This document shows positions 1-10,310 of a stretch of DNA of 64,000 bases, piece by piece. Below the pieces are notes generated by a model. The model ran no database searches, was not told the DNA's origin, and saw only the letters and a program-made list of their open reading frames with translations. Made by a program: the position numbers and the translations under genes. Every line of letters starts with the position of its first letter. Within the stretch, counting starts at the first letter, position 1. The stretch is taken from the NCBI RefSeq assembly GCF_042186555.1, contig NC_133332.1:126079875-126143874 (forward strand). The letters are read 5' to 3'. The stretch is from Aquarana catesbeiana (lineage: Eukaryota; Chordata; Amphibia; Anura; Ranidae).

Positions 1-195
1 CTCACTGTCAGTGTGAGGCGATGAGAGCCGATTACATGTGACCAGCTGTGATCCGACACAGCCAATCACATGGTTAAAGAGCCACGTCAGTGAACAGAGA
101 TCAGGGCCGGGTTGTGTTCTAGAAACACAACGTGGCCGCAATCGCTGCGGGCGCGCCATCATATGACATCCACCCAAAATGAGAGCAGCAAGTGG
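1..195 (+). repeat. Right end of abundant TTAA-flanked frog repeat
   Basis: The segment ends in AAGTGG followed by TTAA at 196-199. That is the same terminus seen at 2,673 (AAGTGG), 25,179 (AAGTGG) and 53,800 (ATGTGG). It shares the CATCATATGA...CATCCACC block with the copy at 55,709-56,911. The left part lies outside the window. A TTAA target site suggests a Kolobok or piggyBac type of nonautonomous DNA element; the superfamily is inferred. Confidence 0.6.
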
Positions 196-199
196 TTAA

Positions 200-467
200 A
201 CAAACACTGCTTCTAGAGCAGTTTAGCGTTTTGCCTGTATAAGGAGCTTAATGTTATCCTATGTGTCCATGCTCATTAGGACATTTAGAGGCATATTTTA
301 AGCTTAGTGTTTAAAGGCAGAAAGAAAAAAACCTTTCGTGTTTGAGGTTCTGAGAGCAGTTTCCTGGCATAAAAAAATGCTAAACGCTTCTAAACGCCTG
401 TACAAAAAACACTGAGCGTTTTTTTTCTGCCAAATGAATTGGCCTTTTTTTAAGCCCAGTGCTTTTT
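200..467. other. Unassigned noncoding DNA
   Basis: AT-rich sequence with short A and T runs. I recognise no coding region, RNA gene or repeat end here. Confidence 0.5.
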
Positions 468-679
468 AGTGCATTTTCAGTTTTGCAGAAACACACTACA
501 GTCCATTTAACATGGTTTCCTATGGGCCATGTTCACATCTGTGCATTTTATGGAAAGGACCTGGGACTTTTTTCTGGTTTTTGGTTCCATAGACTTATGG
601 TTCAAAAACATGTATTGAACAATGCAAAACGCACCTGGAATATGCAAACTGCAACCTGCATAGGTGTAAACCACTTACA
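468..679 (-). repeat. MITE copy, related to the one at 53,867-54,100
   Basis: Shares long stretches with the reverse complement of 53,867-54,100: the 'gttttgcagaaacac' block, the 'ggttccatagacttatgg' block and the 'atatgcaaactgcaacctgca' block. The ends are worn here, so the boundaries are approximate and no TSD is claimed. Confidence 0.6.
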
Positions 680-1860
680 CTAGCTTTACCTGCTCTAGTG
701 CTGCTTACTGACTCCCAGCACCCCTCAGTGTAGATTATTAAGTGTTCCCATAAACCTCTGACTCTGACTTTATTCATTCATTTTTTCAGCTTTCCATTAA
801 ATCCTCTGCCCTTGTTGCTTTAACTTTAAATAGTAAAACATTTTTTTTTTCTGCCAGTAAACACTTTATACAGCCCACTTCCTGTTTCTTGTCTGATAAA
901 AAGCCTAGGCGTTTGACATTATGCACAGCTCTCTCTCTCTCTCATGAGAGTTTGCCAGGAAGGGAGGGGGGATGAGTCATAAGAGGGCCAATCAGAGCTG
1001 CAGAGCTGGAGGTGCGCCTCTGTGTGTCTGTGTAAATCCAGGAAGTGAACAGGCAGCAGCTTCAGCTGTCCACAGTTAAAATGGTTGCAGCCAGACTCAG
1101 TGGAGGGAGATTTCTGCAGCATATTTGGCAAGTACAGAATCACAGTATATATAAAATAATATGCAAAGTGGTTGGAGGGAAGCTTCAGAATGGCAAAAAT
1201 GTTCTTATTACAAATTATGTGAGCAGACTGCAGTTCCTCTTTAAATAGTGCCGCTGCTTAAAACGTTTAGGCTTGTCATCAGAGTTAATGTATCCATTTT
1301 GAAGCTGAGGTGTCAAACTGACATATACTGTACAACCAACCATTTCATGTAAGGTTCACTGTATTCGCTTTGCCAGTGTCTGACTAGAGGATGGTGGATA
1401 GCACAAGTCTCTCCTTTTTCCTGCTTATCTGCAGTTTGTTCTTTGAACAATTGCACACTTTTGAATAAAGCAATTTTTCTGAGCTAAACTTGTCATTTTC
1501 TCTCCACAGTTTCAGAAGGACCTGCATTGCCTAAAGGAATTCTAACAATTCATGTGCAGAAAAAATGGAGTATAATCTGCTGGTATGGATTTAGGTCAGT
1601 AATGCTCTATGGTACAGATTGATCTGATAACTAGAATTCATGCACATAGGCCTCCTGTGTTTAAAGCCCATCGCTGGGGGAAGGAAAATAATCCCTTTGC
1701 ACTGAAAGGGTTAAATGTTTATGTTTAGGGGGCCATGGGCTCTGCATGAGGCTTGATGACATCAGAAGACCTGCGACCACCAGAGCGTAGGGGCTGCAGG
1801 AGATGAGGATAAGGAAAGTAAAAGTGGTTATTGGAGTCCCCTAGACTTAAATTTAACCTG
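680..1860. other. Unassigned noncoding DNA
   Basis: No open frame with recognisable protein similarity, no inverted termini and no RNA gene seen. It contains a short CT dinucleotide run near 930-945 and T or A homopolymers. Confidence 0.5.
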
Positions 1861-2673
1861 TTTTAAGCCCTTCCCGCCTGGCTCTCCAGTTTTGGGAGCG
1901 GGCCATTAACCTTTGGACACAGCTGATAACTGATTGTGGTAAAAGGCCAATCACAGCTGGTCACATGTAAACAGACTTGCCAGTTATTTGCATTTCTTTC
2001 CTCACAAACAGTCTCTGTATGCGGAAAGGAGAGCCAATAACCAGCAGGGCTGACAGGGCACAGAGAGTTCATTACAGTGCCCTGCTTATCAATGTAGCCC
2101 AATCAGTGTCAATTAGTACAGATTGGTGCAGGTTATTAGTGCCCATCAGTGCAGCCTCATGAGAGCACACCAGTGAAGAAGACATAAATACCACCAAAAG
2201 AAAGATCTATCTGTCTCAGTGCCAACCAGTGCAAGTTATCAGTGCCCATCAGTGCTGCCTCATCAGTGCAACCTTAATCAGTGCCCATCAGTGCAACCTC
2301 ATCAGTATGCCCATCAGTTCCCCCACATCAGTGATGCCTCATCAGTGCATATTAGTGCAGCATCATCAGTGCCCATCAGTGCAGCCTCATCAGCATACAT
2401 CAGTGAAGAAGAAAAATTACTTATTTGCAAAATTTTAAGAAATATTTCTTTTTTTGAAATGTTCGGCCTTTTTTTGTTTGTTTAGCAAAAATTTAAAAAC
2501 CCAGTGGTGATTATACACCACCAGAAGAAAACTCTATCTGTCTCAAAAAAATATATATATATTTTGGGTACAGTTTTGTATGACCGTGCAATTGTCATTC
2601 AAAGTGTGCCAATGCTGAAATCTGAAAATTGGCCTGGGCAGAAAGGGGGTGAAAGTGCCCAGTATTGAAGTGG
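1861..2673 (-). repeat. TTAA-flanked frog repeat, minus orientation
   Basis: Ends at 2,673 with GAAGTGG before TTAA (2,674-2,677). Read on the minus strand this gives the CCACTTCAATAC...CACTTTCACCCCC start that is also seen near 22,952, 55,709 and 58,967. The other end is indistinct. An ATCAGTGC-rich minisatellite lies inside it. Confidence 0.55.
2100..2410. repeat. Minisatellite with 'cccatcagtgcagcctcat' theme
   Basis: Irregular short units (roughly 15-24 bp) built on ATCAGTGC and CATCAG recur more than a dozen times inside the TTAA repeat. The unit lengths vary, so this is a degenerate array. Confidence 0.75.
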
Positions 2674-2911
2674 TTAATGCAAGAGAAATTGATCTTGTAA
2701 GCATAAACAAATGTTATACTTGCCAGATCCATTTTTGCTGCTTTTAACTCCTTAATGCTGCCTCCTGTGGCCCTTTAAGTGGGTGGCATGGCTTCTGTAT
2801 GACGTGATCGTTGTGATTAACTATCATCAGGAATTGGCAAAGGGCTTTCTAATAAAAATGATTGGGCTCTCAAAGGGCGCATCCCTCGCTGGGCACCACC
2901 CGTAGTGGTTC

Positions 2912-2972
2912 TAGGGTTGCCACCTCATCCCTTTAATGTGTTCGGGTTTAAAGAGAGGAGGTGGCAACCCTA
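2912..2972. mobile_element. 61-bp hAT-type micro-MITE
   Basis: The ends are inverted: TAGGGTTGCCACCTC at the left and GAGGTGGCAACCCTA at the right with one mismatch inside. Flanking 8-mers AGTGGTTC (2,904-2,911) and ACTGGTTC (2,973-2,980) agree at 7 of 8 positions, as expected of an aged 8-bp hAT duplication. Only about 25 bases separate the inverted ends, so there is no coding capacity. Confidence 0.75.
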
Positions 2973-2980
2973 ACTGGTTC

Positions 2981-3762
2981 CCCGACTCTCCTGTTCCTCT
3001 GTGAAGCCAAGGGCAGCAGGAAACAGCTTCCTCAGTGAAAGCAGGAGGAACTTGGGGAACATTTGTTCCCTGAGCCCTCATGTGACTAATGACCCCAGAA
3101 ACGACATGTACTACATCACTTTCGGGGTCACAGCTGTCATTCCTTGGCTAGTTCAGCCGAGGATACAGCTATTCAAATACACAATATGTGTTTGAATAAC
3201 TGCATTGGATGGCGGGGGGGGGGACACTGAAGTCCAATAAACCCCCAATGTCTCCATAAAGAGTACCTGTCACCTACCCATGCTATCACATAGGGGGCTT
3301 GCTAATCCCCTTGTGGTAGCAATAAAAAGCTAAATAAAAGCTAAAAAAAAAAAAAAAAGTGTAAAAGAAATAGCATACAATTAATAAAAATAGTCTTTTT
3401 TTTTTTTTTTTAAAGCACCTCATCACCCCCTTTATAACTTGTATGTTTTTCTTTGCTGAAAATATGTGTTATTTAAATAAATGTGCAAATATTGTGAAAC
3501 GTAAAAAATTGCAGCTGCCACCATTTTATTCTCACGAGTGTCTGCTTTTAGAAAATATATACTTTTTGGGGGATTTTAATGTAATTTCTATCAAAAAACA
3601 GAATTTTTAACATATGTGCAATAAAAAACCTCTGATCCTGTCCGGGTTTTGCACCTCTCCCTGTCAGGTAATCTAGAATCACCTGAGACACACAGTCAGC
3701 GCTCTGTGTCCTGGACAAGTCCTGTCTGTTGGAATTAAAGGTTGGTGAAAACTACAACACTG
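2981..3762. other. Noncoding DNA with A/T homopolymers
   Basis: No gene seen. A run of A (about 3,343-3,358) and a run of T (about 3,397-3,411) flank a short AT-rich piece. The stretch from about 3,240 may be an older dispersed repeat, but I could not fix ends for it. Confidence 0.45.
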
Positions 3763-3765
3763 TAA

Positions 3766-4211
3766 TGCCGCGTACACACGGTCGGACTTTTCGTCTACAA
3801 AAGTCCGACAGCCTGTCCGACAGACTTCCTGCGGACTTTCGGCGGACTTGCAGCAGACTTTCTAACGAACGGACTTGCCTACACACGACCACACAAAAGT
3901 CCGACGGATTCGTACGTGATGACGTACACCGGACTAAAATAAGGAAGTTCATAGCCAGTAGCCAATAGCTGCCCTAGCATGGGTTTTTGTCCGTCGGACT
4001 AGCACACAGACGAGCGGATTTCGGGGTCCGTCGTAGTTACGACGTAAAGATTTGAAGCATGTTTCAAATCTAAAGTCCGTCGGATTTGAGGCTGAAAAAG
4101 TCTGCTGAAAGTCTGGAGAAGCCCACACACGATCGGATTACCAGCCAGCTTTAGTCCGTCGGCGTCCGTTGGACTTTTGTAGACGAAAAGTCCGACCGTG
4201 TGTACGCGGCA
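3766..4211 (+). mobile_element. PIF/Harbinger-type MITE, copy 1 (446 bp)
   Basis: The terminal inverted repeats begin TGCCGCGTACACACGGTC and extend through the GGACTTTTCGTCTACAAAAG block. Flanking trinucleotides are TAA (3,763-3,765) and TAT (4,212-4,214). The sister copies have matching TTA/TTA and TAA/TAA, which defines a 3-bp TWA TSD typical of PIF/Harbinger. No transposase is encoded. The copy at 4,808-5,253 is the same length and inverted relative to this one. Confidence 0.85.
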
Positions 4212-4214
4212 TAT

Positions 4215-4700
4215 GTATATGGTGGCTGACAAGCATTGGGCTTGGGTAGCCTGTTAGTTAAGATGACTGGTGTGTAGTAAGGGCTGGGATATGGCTAGGT
4301 TTTGCATTGGTGAAAGTTACATTTATTTTTCTCTGAAGCACCTGTAAATGGCACAAATACATGCACCATTGTTTGCTAAGATGACTAGTATTGATGCCTA
4401 CGAATGTTTTTCCCAGGGAGCGTTACACCCGCTATCTATCCCCAATTTATAGCACCTAGACACAGCTAAACATCCAGTGTGCCTTTAATTCTAAAAAAGC
4501 ATTACATGCTTCCAGATGCATTTAGAAATGAGCTCCCAATACATCTGGACATCTGTGGACATGAGGCCTAAGGGGGGTACTTTTACCAATGGACCTCATT
4601 TTCACACCACACTTAAAATATAATACTGGGAAGAAGTGTAAAGGAGGAAGATGCTGGATTTGGTTCTCGGTGAACCATTTTCCATTCCAGAAACATAATG
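4215..4700. other. Unassigned noncoding DNA
   Basis: Nothing recognisable: no long ORF with similarity, no inverted termini. Confidence 0.5.
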
Positions 4701-4704
4701 TTAA

Positions 4705-5582
4705 AGAGAACCTATCACCCCTTCAACAACAATCTTAGATTCTGGGTGTTAACATATTTTATGCATCATGCATTTATCTGTCCTGTGTATACATCCAAAA
4801 GCCCTTATGCCGCGTACACACGGTCGGACTTTTCGTCTACAAAAGTCCAACGGACGCCGACGGACTAAAGCTGGCTGGTAATCCGATCGTGTGTGGGCTT
4901 CTCCGGACTTTCAGCAGACTTTTTCAGCCTCAAATCCGACGGACTTTAGATTTGAAACATGCTTCAAATCTTTACGTCGTAACTACGACGGACCCCGAAA
5001 TCCGCTCGTCTGTGTGCTAGTCCGACGGACAAAAACCCATGCTAGGGCAGCTATTGGCTACTGGCTATGAACTTCCTTATTTTAGTCCGGTGTACGTCAT
5101 CACGTACGAATCCGTCGGACTTTTGTGTGGTCGTGTGTAGGCAAGTCCGTTCGTTAGAAAGTCTGCTGCAAGTCCGCCGAAAGTCCGCAGGAAGTCTGTC
5201 GGACAGGCTGTCGGACTTTTGTAGACGAAAAGTCCGACCGTGTGTACGCGGCATTAGACTGCTGCTGGGCACTGCCATCTTGGATGTGATGTCATCAACC
5301 CCAGCAGACACAGAGCTGTGACACCACATAGTAATCCCCTTTACTACATGTAGGGAGGGGAGGGGTGGAGGAGCTAGGCCAGCTTAGACGGTAATTAGAC
5401 ACTGCCAGAAGAGTAAAGGGCTATATGTGCAGGGAGGGGGCTATGCTTATGAATTGATTCTTCCAAGTAGAGATCAAATGTAACAGAATTCAAATTCCAC
5501 TTGAAAGTGGATAAATAGTAAGTGCATCTGAAATGCTTTATTTTTCTGAGCTTTTAGCTGCACTTTTTAAGTTGGTGTTCCT
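4705..5582. repeat. TTAA-flanked repeat split by a MITE
   Basis: TTAA at 4,701-4,704 and 5,583-5,586. Inverted ends are AGAGAACCTATCACC on the left and GTTGGTGTTCCT on the right, moderately complementary. The 446-bp MITE at 4,808-5,253 and its TTA duplication sit inside, leaving a host repeat of about 430 bp. No coding region. Confidence 0.6.
4808..5253 (-). mobile_element. PIF/Harbinger-type MITE, copy 2 (446 bp)
   Basis: Same family and exact length as 3,766-4,211, in opposite orientation. TTA on both sides (4,805-4,807 and 5,254-5,256) is a perfect TSD. The interior also has paired blocks (AGTCCGACGG and similar), so much of the element can fold on itself. Confidence 0.9.
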
Positions 5583-5585
5583 TTA

Positions 5586-5863
5586 AGCCTAGTACACACT
5601 AGTAGTTTCTTTTTCCTTCAAAAGAACCTTGGAAAGAAAACTGACAACTCAGGAGGAGCCACTGTACTAACTAACCAGCTTTAGTACAGCAATCTCCCCT
5701 GCTGTTCTATTATGTCCGCCAGAACATTCCAGTCAGCGCTTTCACCCATTGGCTCCGAGAACTGTCCGTTTTTCGGTCATGTCCTTTTTCGGTCATGTCC
5801 CTTCGACAGTACACATGGGCTGAATGTCGATGCCGCCCAGCATTCGCCCCTGTGTACTAGGCT
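5586..5863. mobile_element. PIF/Harbinger-type MITE (278 bp)
   Basis: Inverted ends AGCCTAGTACACA and TGTGTACTAGGCT, with TTA at 5,583-5,585 and 5,864-5,866. Its left TTA is shared with the TTAA that closes the preceding repeat, so it inserted into an existing TTAA junction. No protein encoded. Confidence 0.8.
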
Positions 5864-5866
5864 TTA

Positions 5867-6357
5867 GATTGTTCTCCTCTAAGGGTTTTAAATGCACTCC
5901 TCTTTTCTGTATGACCTAAGCAGAATAAACAGTGCTTTTACTGATAGGCAAATTGAAGCTCTTTTGTCAAAAGTCAGCAGAACAGCTAAGACCTTATTTC
6001 CATATTTGACCACTCCCCCTGGTCGCCATGAATGCAGGAAGTTGTGATACACGACTGTCATCAAAAGGGCAGAGGTGTCTTTGATGTATGGGCAGTGATT
6101 GACAGCCTGGCTACTATAACTTTTTTTTATACTATGTGAGAAGCAGGACCGCAGCACCCTGTGGGGAAGTAACCATTTCTCCAATCTCCATTGTGTGTCT
6201 TTGTTCTTCAAAAAAAAGCATTTAGAAGTTGCTGTACATAGTATTTGCATCATTACATTGCATGTATAAACTTGTGGAGCTGGAGGTTTTCTCGGGCACT
6301 GCACATCCGACATCATGCCACTCGGTATTCTGGTGGCGCCTCAGGGCCCTCTTTTTG
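5867..6357. other. Unassigned noncoding DNA
   Basis: A 142-codon open frame runs on the minus strand here, but its protein matches no family I recognise and has no composition suggestive of a real gene. I treat the stretch as noncoding. Confidence 0.5.
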
Positions 6358-6523
6358 TTAAAGTGATTGTAAACCCATATTTTTTTTTTTTTTTTTTTTT
6401 TTAAATAACATGTGTGTTATACTTACCTGCTCTGTGTAATGGTTTTGCACAGAGCAGCTCCCCCCCCCCCCGACTTACTCCCAAGCCGCACTCTGTGTAT
6501 CCAATGACCTACAAAGCATGGCT

Positions 6524-7820
6524 CTGCGCGGCAGCGGTTTGCGTTTGTGCTCTGATGGTTTATCTTGATGGTCACAGACCTGGGAATGCATTACTATGTT
6601 GGGGACTTGTCTATATATTCAGGTAACATTGGTCCTTTTTTTTTTTTTTTTCTTTTTTATCCTTTTATCTCTCACCCGCTGTGTAGGTCATCCCTTCTTA
6701 CCCTATACAACACCAATTCTCCATTATTGTTGGTGTCAATATATTTTTTTAGGCATAATTTTGGTTTTTCTACACTTTGGTTTTTGTTTCCCTTTCTCTT
6801 TTTTTCTTTTTGCGTTTTTTGCTCAGCTTCTTGTTTTTATGCATCTACGAGTACGGCCCCTACAACAGCCTCCATAATCACATTAGAAGTCCCCCATACA
6901 TACATTATATCCAGTATTTTCAAATGCAACCCACATTGGGCATTTTTTATCATTCTTTGAATCCATTATTTGATGCCTATTTGGTTTCAATACATCCCTT
7001 GAAACTCATGCATCCTCACACTCTCCCCCTTTTTTTTAGATTTGCCCATGGATACATCCAGACCACAGACCAGATGTCTTTCTGTCAGTCCGTGCTGTGC
7101 GTCCTTGTTCCGTCCCGCTGCGTTCCCGGTTGCAAAGCCCCCTCAGCTCCCGAACTGGCAATGCTTGTGGCCGCCATCTTGGCATCCAGTGTTTTTGGTT
7201 ACCAAGCCCAGCTGATTGGTGAGTATGAGGCCTTTATTTTATTGACCTCACTTGCCAACCACTTTTCTTGCCCCGACCCATCTAATGAACTACATATATT
7301 TACTACCCTAATATTTTTTGTTGTAGAAAAAACCTACCATCCATCTGCCCCTGATGAGCGAGAACAGACTCGCGAAACGCGTAGGGCACCATCGATGCTA
7401 TCCGCATGCCCACTCTGCTGGGTATCCGCAGTTGGCCATACCATGTCCACACATTGCTGTCACTTATGTTTATGTAATTTCAATGTTAGATGATGTATAT
7501 GCATTTACTGGTTTTAATGTTTTATCATGGATCTTGTTACTTTTTATGGATGTACAAACCGATTGCAGTCTAATTGTATTTGTTTTTTACCTATGCTGTT
7601 AACTAGGCTATTATGCCGGGTAATGCACACTTATTGCTGTTCCCCATTTGTTTATACAGCCTTTGTATCAATAAATCAATTTTTGTTGCAGTTTGTGTAT
7701 ACGTGTGCCTATCCCTCCCACCTCACTCAAAGTCCCAACGGGCTAGCTTTTTTTGTTCTTTTGTAACATTTAGGGATGGAGGTGTTAGAGGGTTCTCCCC
7801 AGACCATAACCCCTTTTTCT
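6524..7820 (+). mobile_element. Penelope-like element remnant (noncoding/terminal-repeat part)
   Basis: Flanked by a perfect 15-bp duplication CTACAAAGCATGGCT (6,509-6,523 and 7,821-7,835). The length suits PLE insertion, which generates variable-length duplications. It contains a well-formed hammerhead ribozyme at 7,346-7,388, as PLE terminal regions do, and an ATAAATCAA block downstream like the polyadenylation-type block of the full PLE at 34-42 kb. No RT or endonuclease coding sequence was found, so this is a truncated or nonautonomous copy. Class assignment is inferred from the ribozyme and the TSD. Confidence 0.7.
7346..7388 (+). ncRNA. Hammerhead ribozyme, intact core
   Basis: Self-cleaving RNA motif. 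In order: stem I strand TGCCC (7,346-7,350); conserved core CTGATGA (7,351-7,357); stem II GCGAG/CTCGC with a 6-nt AACAGA loop; GAAA (7,374-7,377); a minimal stem III of A-U and C-G around GC (to 7,382); cleavage nucleotide A7,383; then stem I strand GGGCA (7,384-7,388), which pairs perfectly with TGCCC. All invariant core bases are present. The 2-bp stem III is the layout known from PLE hammerheads. Activity is not shown by sequence alone. Confidence 0.88.
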
Positions 7821-7957
7821 CTACAAAGCATGGCTTGGCTCTGCCTCCTCACTGGCTGTGATTGTCTCTAAGCCTATGCGGAGGGAGAGAGCAGAGAGAG
7901 ACACTGTTCTCGGGCACAGCGCTAGATCAAATTTCGGCTCAGGTAAGTATAAGGGGG

Positions 7958-8165
7958 AGAATTAGTTACCACCGCTCAGGACAATCCAAGCTAAAATTCC
8001 TCATCCTCCAGTAAGCGTTTTGTAAGTAAGTGTGAAACGCGTCAGATGTTGTGCTGTACCACGCCAATGGTGTCTAATGTACCCTATGATCATGTTTCAC
8101 GAATAAAAGAAGAATTTAATCAAATTATCCTGGTGTGCGGCTGTCCAGATCTTTTCATCCTTCCA
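7958..8165 (+). mobile_element. Short PLE-like insertion (208 bp)
   Basis: Perfect 14-bp duplication TAAGTATAAGGGGG at 7,944-7,957 and 8,166-8,179. Inside is GTGAAACGCGTC, matching the 3' half of a hammerhead, and then an AATAAAAG block, the same order as in the larger PLE remnant. Probably a severely truncated terminal-repeat fragment. Confidence 0.65.
8001..8047 (+). ncRNA. Degenerate hammerhead-like motif
   Basis: GAAACGCGTC (8,034-8,043) has the stem III and cleavage-site form of a PLE hammerhead. The expected CTGATGA box is CCAGTAA or similar, and stem I pairs poorly. Read as an inactive relic. Confidence 0.45.
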
Positions 8166-8261
8166 TAAGTATAAGGGGGCTGGGATGGAGCTGCACTCAG
8201 AAGGTTTTTTAGCCTAATGCAGAGAATTAATTAACATAGAAAGCCTTTAGAACCACTTTAA

Positions 8262-8685
8262 GGGACACAATAGTGCCATACATGGCATGATGTATTGGGG
8301 CCTTATTTTCTTCATGCTGCACGTTGGCCATCAGGCTACTGTGCAAATGTGATTCATTTTATGATTGTACAGCATAGTAATATCATGTGGTGTATCTTCA
8401 CATGACATCGCAGTACAGGGTGAATTGTACCCCAAAAGTACTTGTTCTTTATATACCGATAAGTAAGCTATATTTTTTTCAACATTTCAGCTTTTGCCCT
8501 CCCCTCTGCCATTTATTGTGATGGGTGACCTCACTGACAAATACAGAGGCTCAAGATACAAGAGGACTGACTCACCTTGCATGTAAAAGGTAAAGATTTG
8601 TCTATAACTTCAGCTGTATTTGTCAGGATTACTGAAAGTTTTTTACATTCCACTTTCACTGCTTTGCTTATATAATATTTAGTTA
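8262..8685. other. Unassigned noncoding DNA
   Basis: No gene, inverted terminus or tandem repeat identified before the minisatellite that follows. Confidence 0.5.
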
Positions 8686-9062
8686 TTGTATGTTTGCTGC
8701 ACTCTGTGCTATATGTGGGTACTCATCATATGTTCACTGTACTCTGTGCTATACATGAAGTCTCAGCATATGTTTGTGCACTCCGTGCTATACATGGCCA
8801 CTCAGTATATGTTCACTGCACTCTGGTATACATGGGCACTTAGCATATGTTCAGTGTACTCTGTGCTATACACGAGCACTCAGCATATGTTTACTGTACT
8901 CTGTGCTATACATGGCCACTCAGCGTATGTTCACTGTACTCTGGTATACATGGCAACTCAGCATATGTTCACTGCACTCTGTGCAATACATGGGCACTCA
9001 GAATATGTTGGCTGCACCGATCGCTCGGCATACAATATGTTTGCTGCACATTGTGCCCTGTT
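8686..9062. repeat. Minisatellite of about 38-40-bp units
   Basis: Nine to ten diverged units on the theme ATATGTTCACTGTACTCTG then TGCTATACATGGGCACTCAGC. Units differ by substitutions and 1-2 bp indels. Three overlapping open frames cross it, but they merely reflect the repeat. Confidence 0.88.
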
Positions 9063-10113
9063 AGACTGAGTGCACACTACATTACTTGTAACCCCTGACA
9101 ATGCAGCCCTCACTGCAGTGTCCCACAATTGAGGCTGCACGAAGGTTGATGTTGAGACCTAAGCCACAAACTGAAGGTGAGTAGCAGCTGGCGCTGTAGT
9201 GTACCTGCCCACGGTTTTTCAGAGCACTGTGTTAATGACCTGTGTCTGGAGCCAGGGGGAGAGCAGCGTATCACCCTCAAAGGGCAGGACTGTGTACACA
9301 GAATGGGACATTCTGAGCCAAAATGTGTTTAAGGACTAGAAAGTGGTGTATGCTATGCTTATGGCTGCAACAGACCCAACGTGGTGTGTGCTAGGCCATG
9401 GCTTGGAAACACTATTTAAAAGTATCACAGCAGCCCTGGTACACACTGCTCCTGGCCTACGGTTTTCATGCTACCCACCCCTTTGTGTCCAATACAGGAG
9501 CCCAGTGTTTAAAGTCTAACCCCAGTTGGGGGAACCCCAAAGGAGAAAAACCTTTACTCGCCACCCTAGGATATAGGCACCTTCCCAGGGGGAAGACCAT
9601 TAGGCAGAATTTCCCTGCTTTGCCCACTTTTAAGGGCAATACCATTTCTTTCACAGAGGGTCTTCATGGACTGGAACTACTGGGATGCAGGCTGCCATTG
9701 CCCTGGATTTGTAGAGAAACCTGCATTGTACTGCTGTACCAAGGGTGAATGCCAAAAGTAGAATCCAGTGTGGAGGCAACATTGCAGGCCAGCCCTATGT
9801 CTTCCATGGTCTTGGTATGATTCGCAAGACACTGTCAAGAGGTGACGGATCCAGAATCTTATTGCTGCAGTGCCATCAATGCAGCCTTCTCTCAGAAGAG
9901 ACAGGTTGTTCATCTCCTCAGGACACTAGCAACAAACTATGTATTACTGGGAGTGAGAGGGGTTATATGGACTGTAATATCAACTTTGTTTGCCAGTGTC
10001 CTTACTTGAAGGTGGCAACATAAAACCCATGGTCAAAAATATATAAGCCCATGCCCTGTACTGTATGTTTTAAGAAAAATGTATTGGCTAAAGTTGAGTT
10101 TTAAAGAGACATT
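9063..10113. other. Unassigned noncoding DNA
   Basis: A 116-codon open frame at 9,398-9,748 shows no recognisable domain, and opposing frames of similar length overlap it. No repeat ends found. Confidence 0.45.
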
Positions 10114-10310
10114 GAAGTTGATTTACTAGAGGCAAATATACAGTGCACTAGAAGTCTACTGCAAGTGCAGTTGCTCTTGATCTGAGGGAGAGCTCTGCTG
10201 ATTACTATAATCCAATCATGTGCAAGCGAAAATGCAGTATTTTCCTTGCATTTTCTCCTCAGATCTAGAGTAACTGCACAGCCTATTTACCTTTTAGTAA
10301 ATCAATCCCA
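10114..10310. mobile_element. MITE with 'ttgatttactaraggcaaat' ends
   Basis: The left end TTGATTTACTAGAGGCAAAT and the right end ACCTTTTAGTAAATCAA are inverted. A related, more divergent copy lies at 46,271-46,517. The TSD could not be fixed, so the superfamily is left open. Confidence 0.6.

Larger units (their letters stand above)
6362..8257. repeat. TTAA-flanked repeat carrying two PLE-derived insertions
   Basis: TTAA at 6,358-6,361 and 8,258-8,261. Ends are AGTGATTGTAAACCC on the left and TAGAACCACT on the right, partly complementary. Removing the insertions at 6,524-7,820 and 7,958-8,165 and their duplications leaves a host element of about 0.36 kb. No transposase, hence nonautonomous. 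Confidence 0.65.

Noticed and set aside
6777..7493. 238-codon plus-strand open frame
   Set aside because: It runs through the PLE remnant and the hammerhead ribozyme, shows no domain and is T-rich by composition. Not a gene.
9398..9748. 116-codon open frame as a possible host exon
   Set aside because: No recognisable similarity, opposing frames of similar length and no splice-bounded neighbours.
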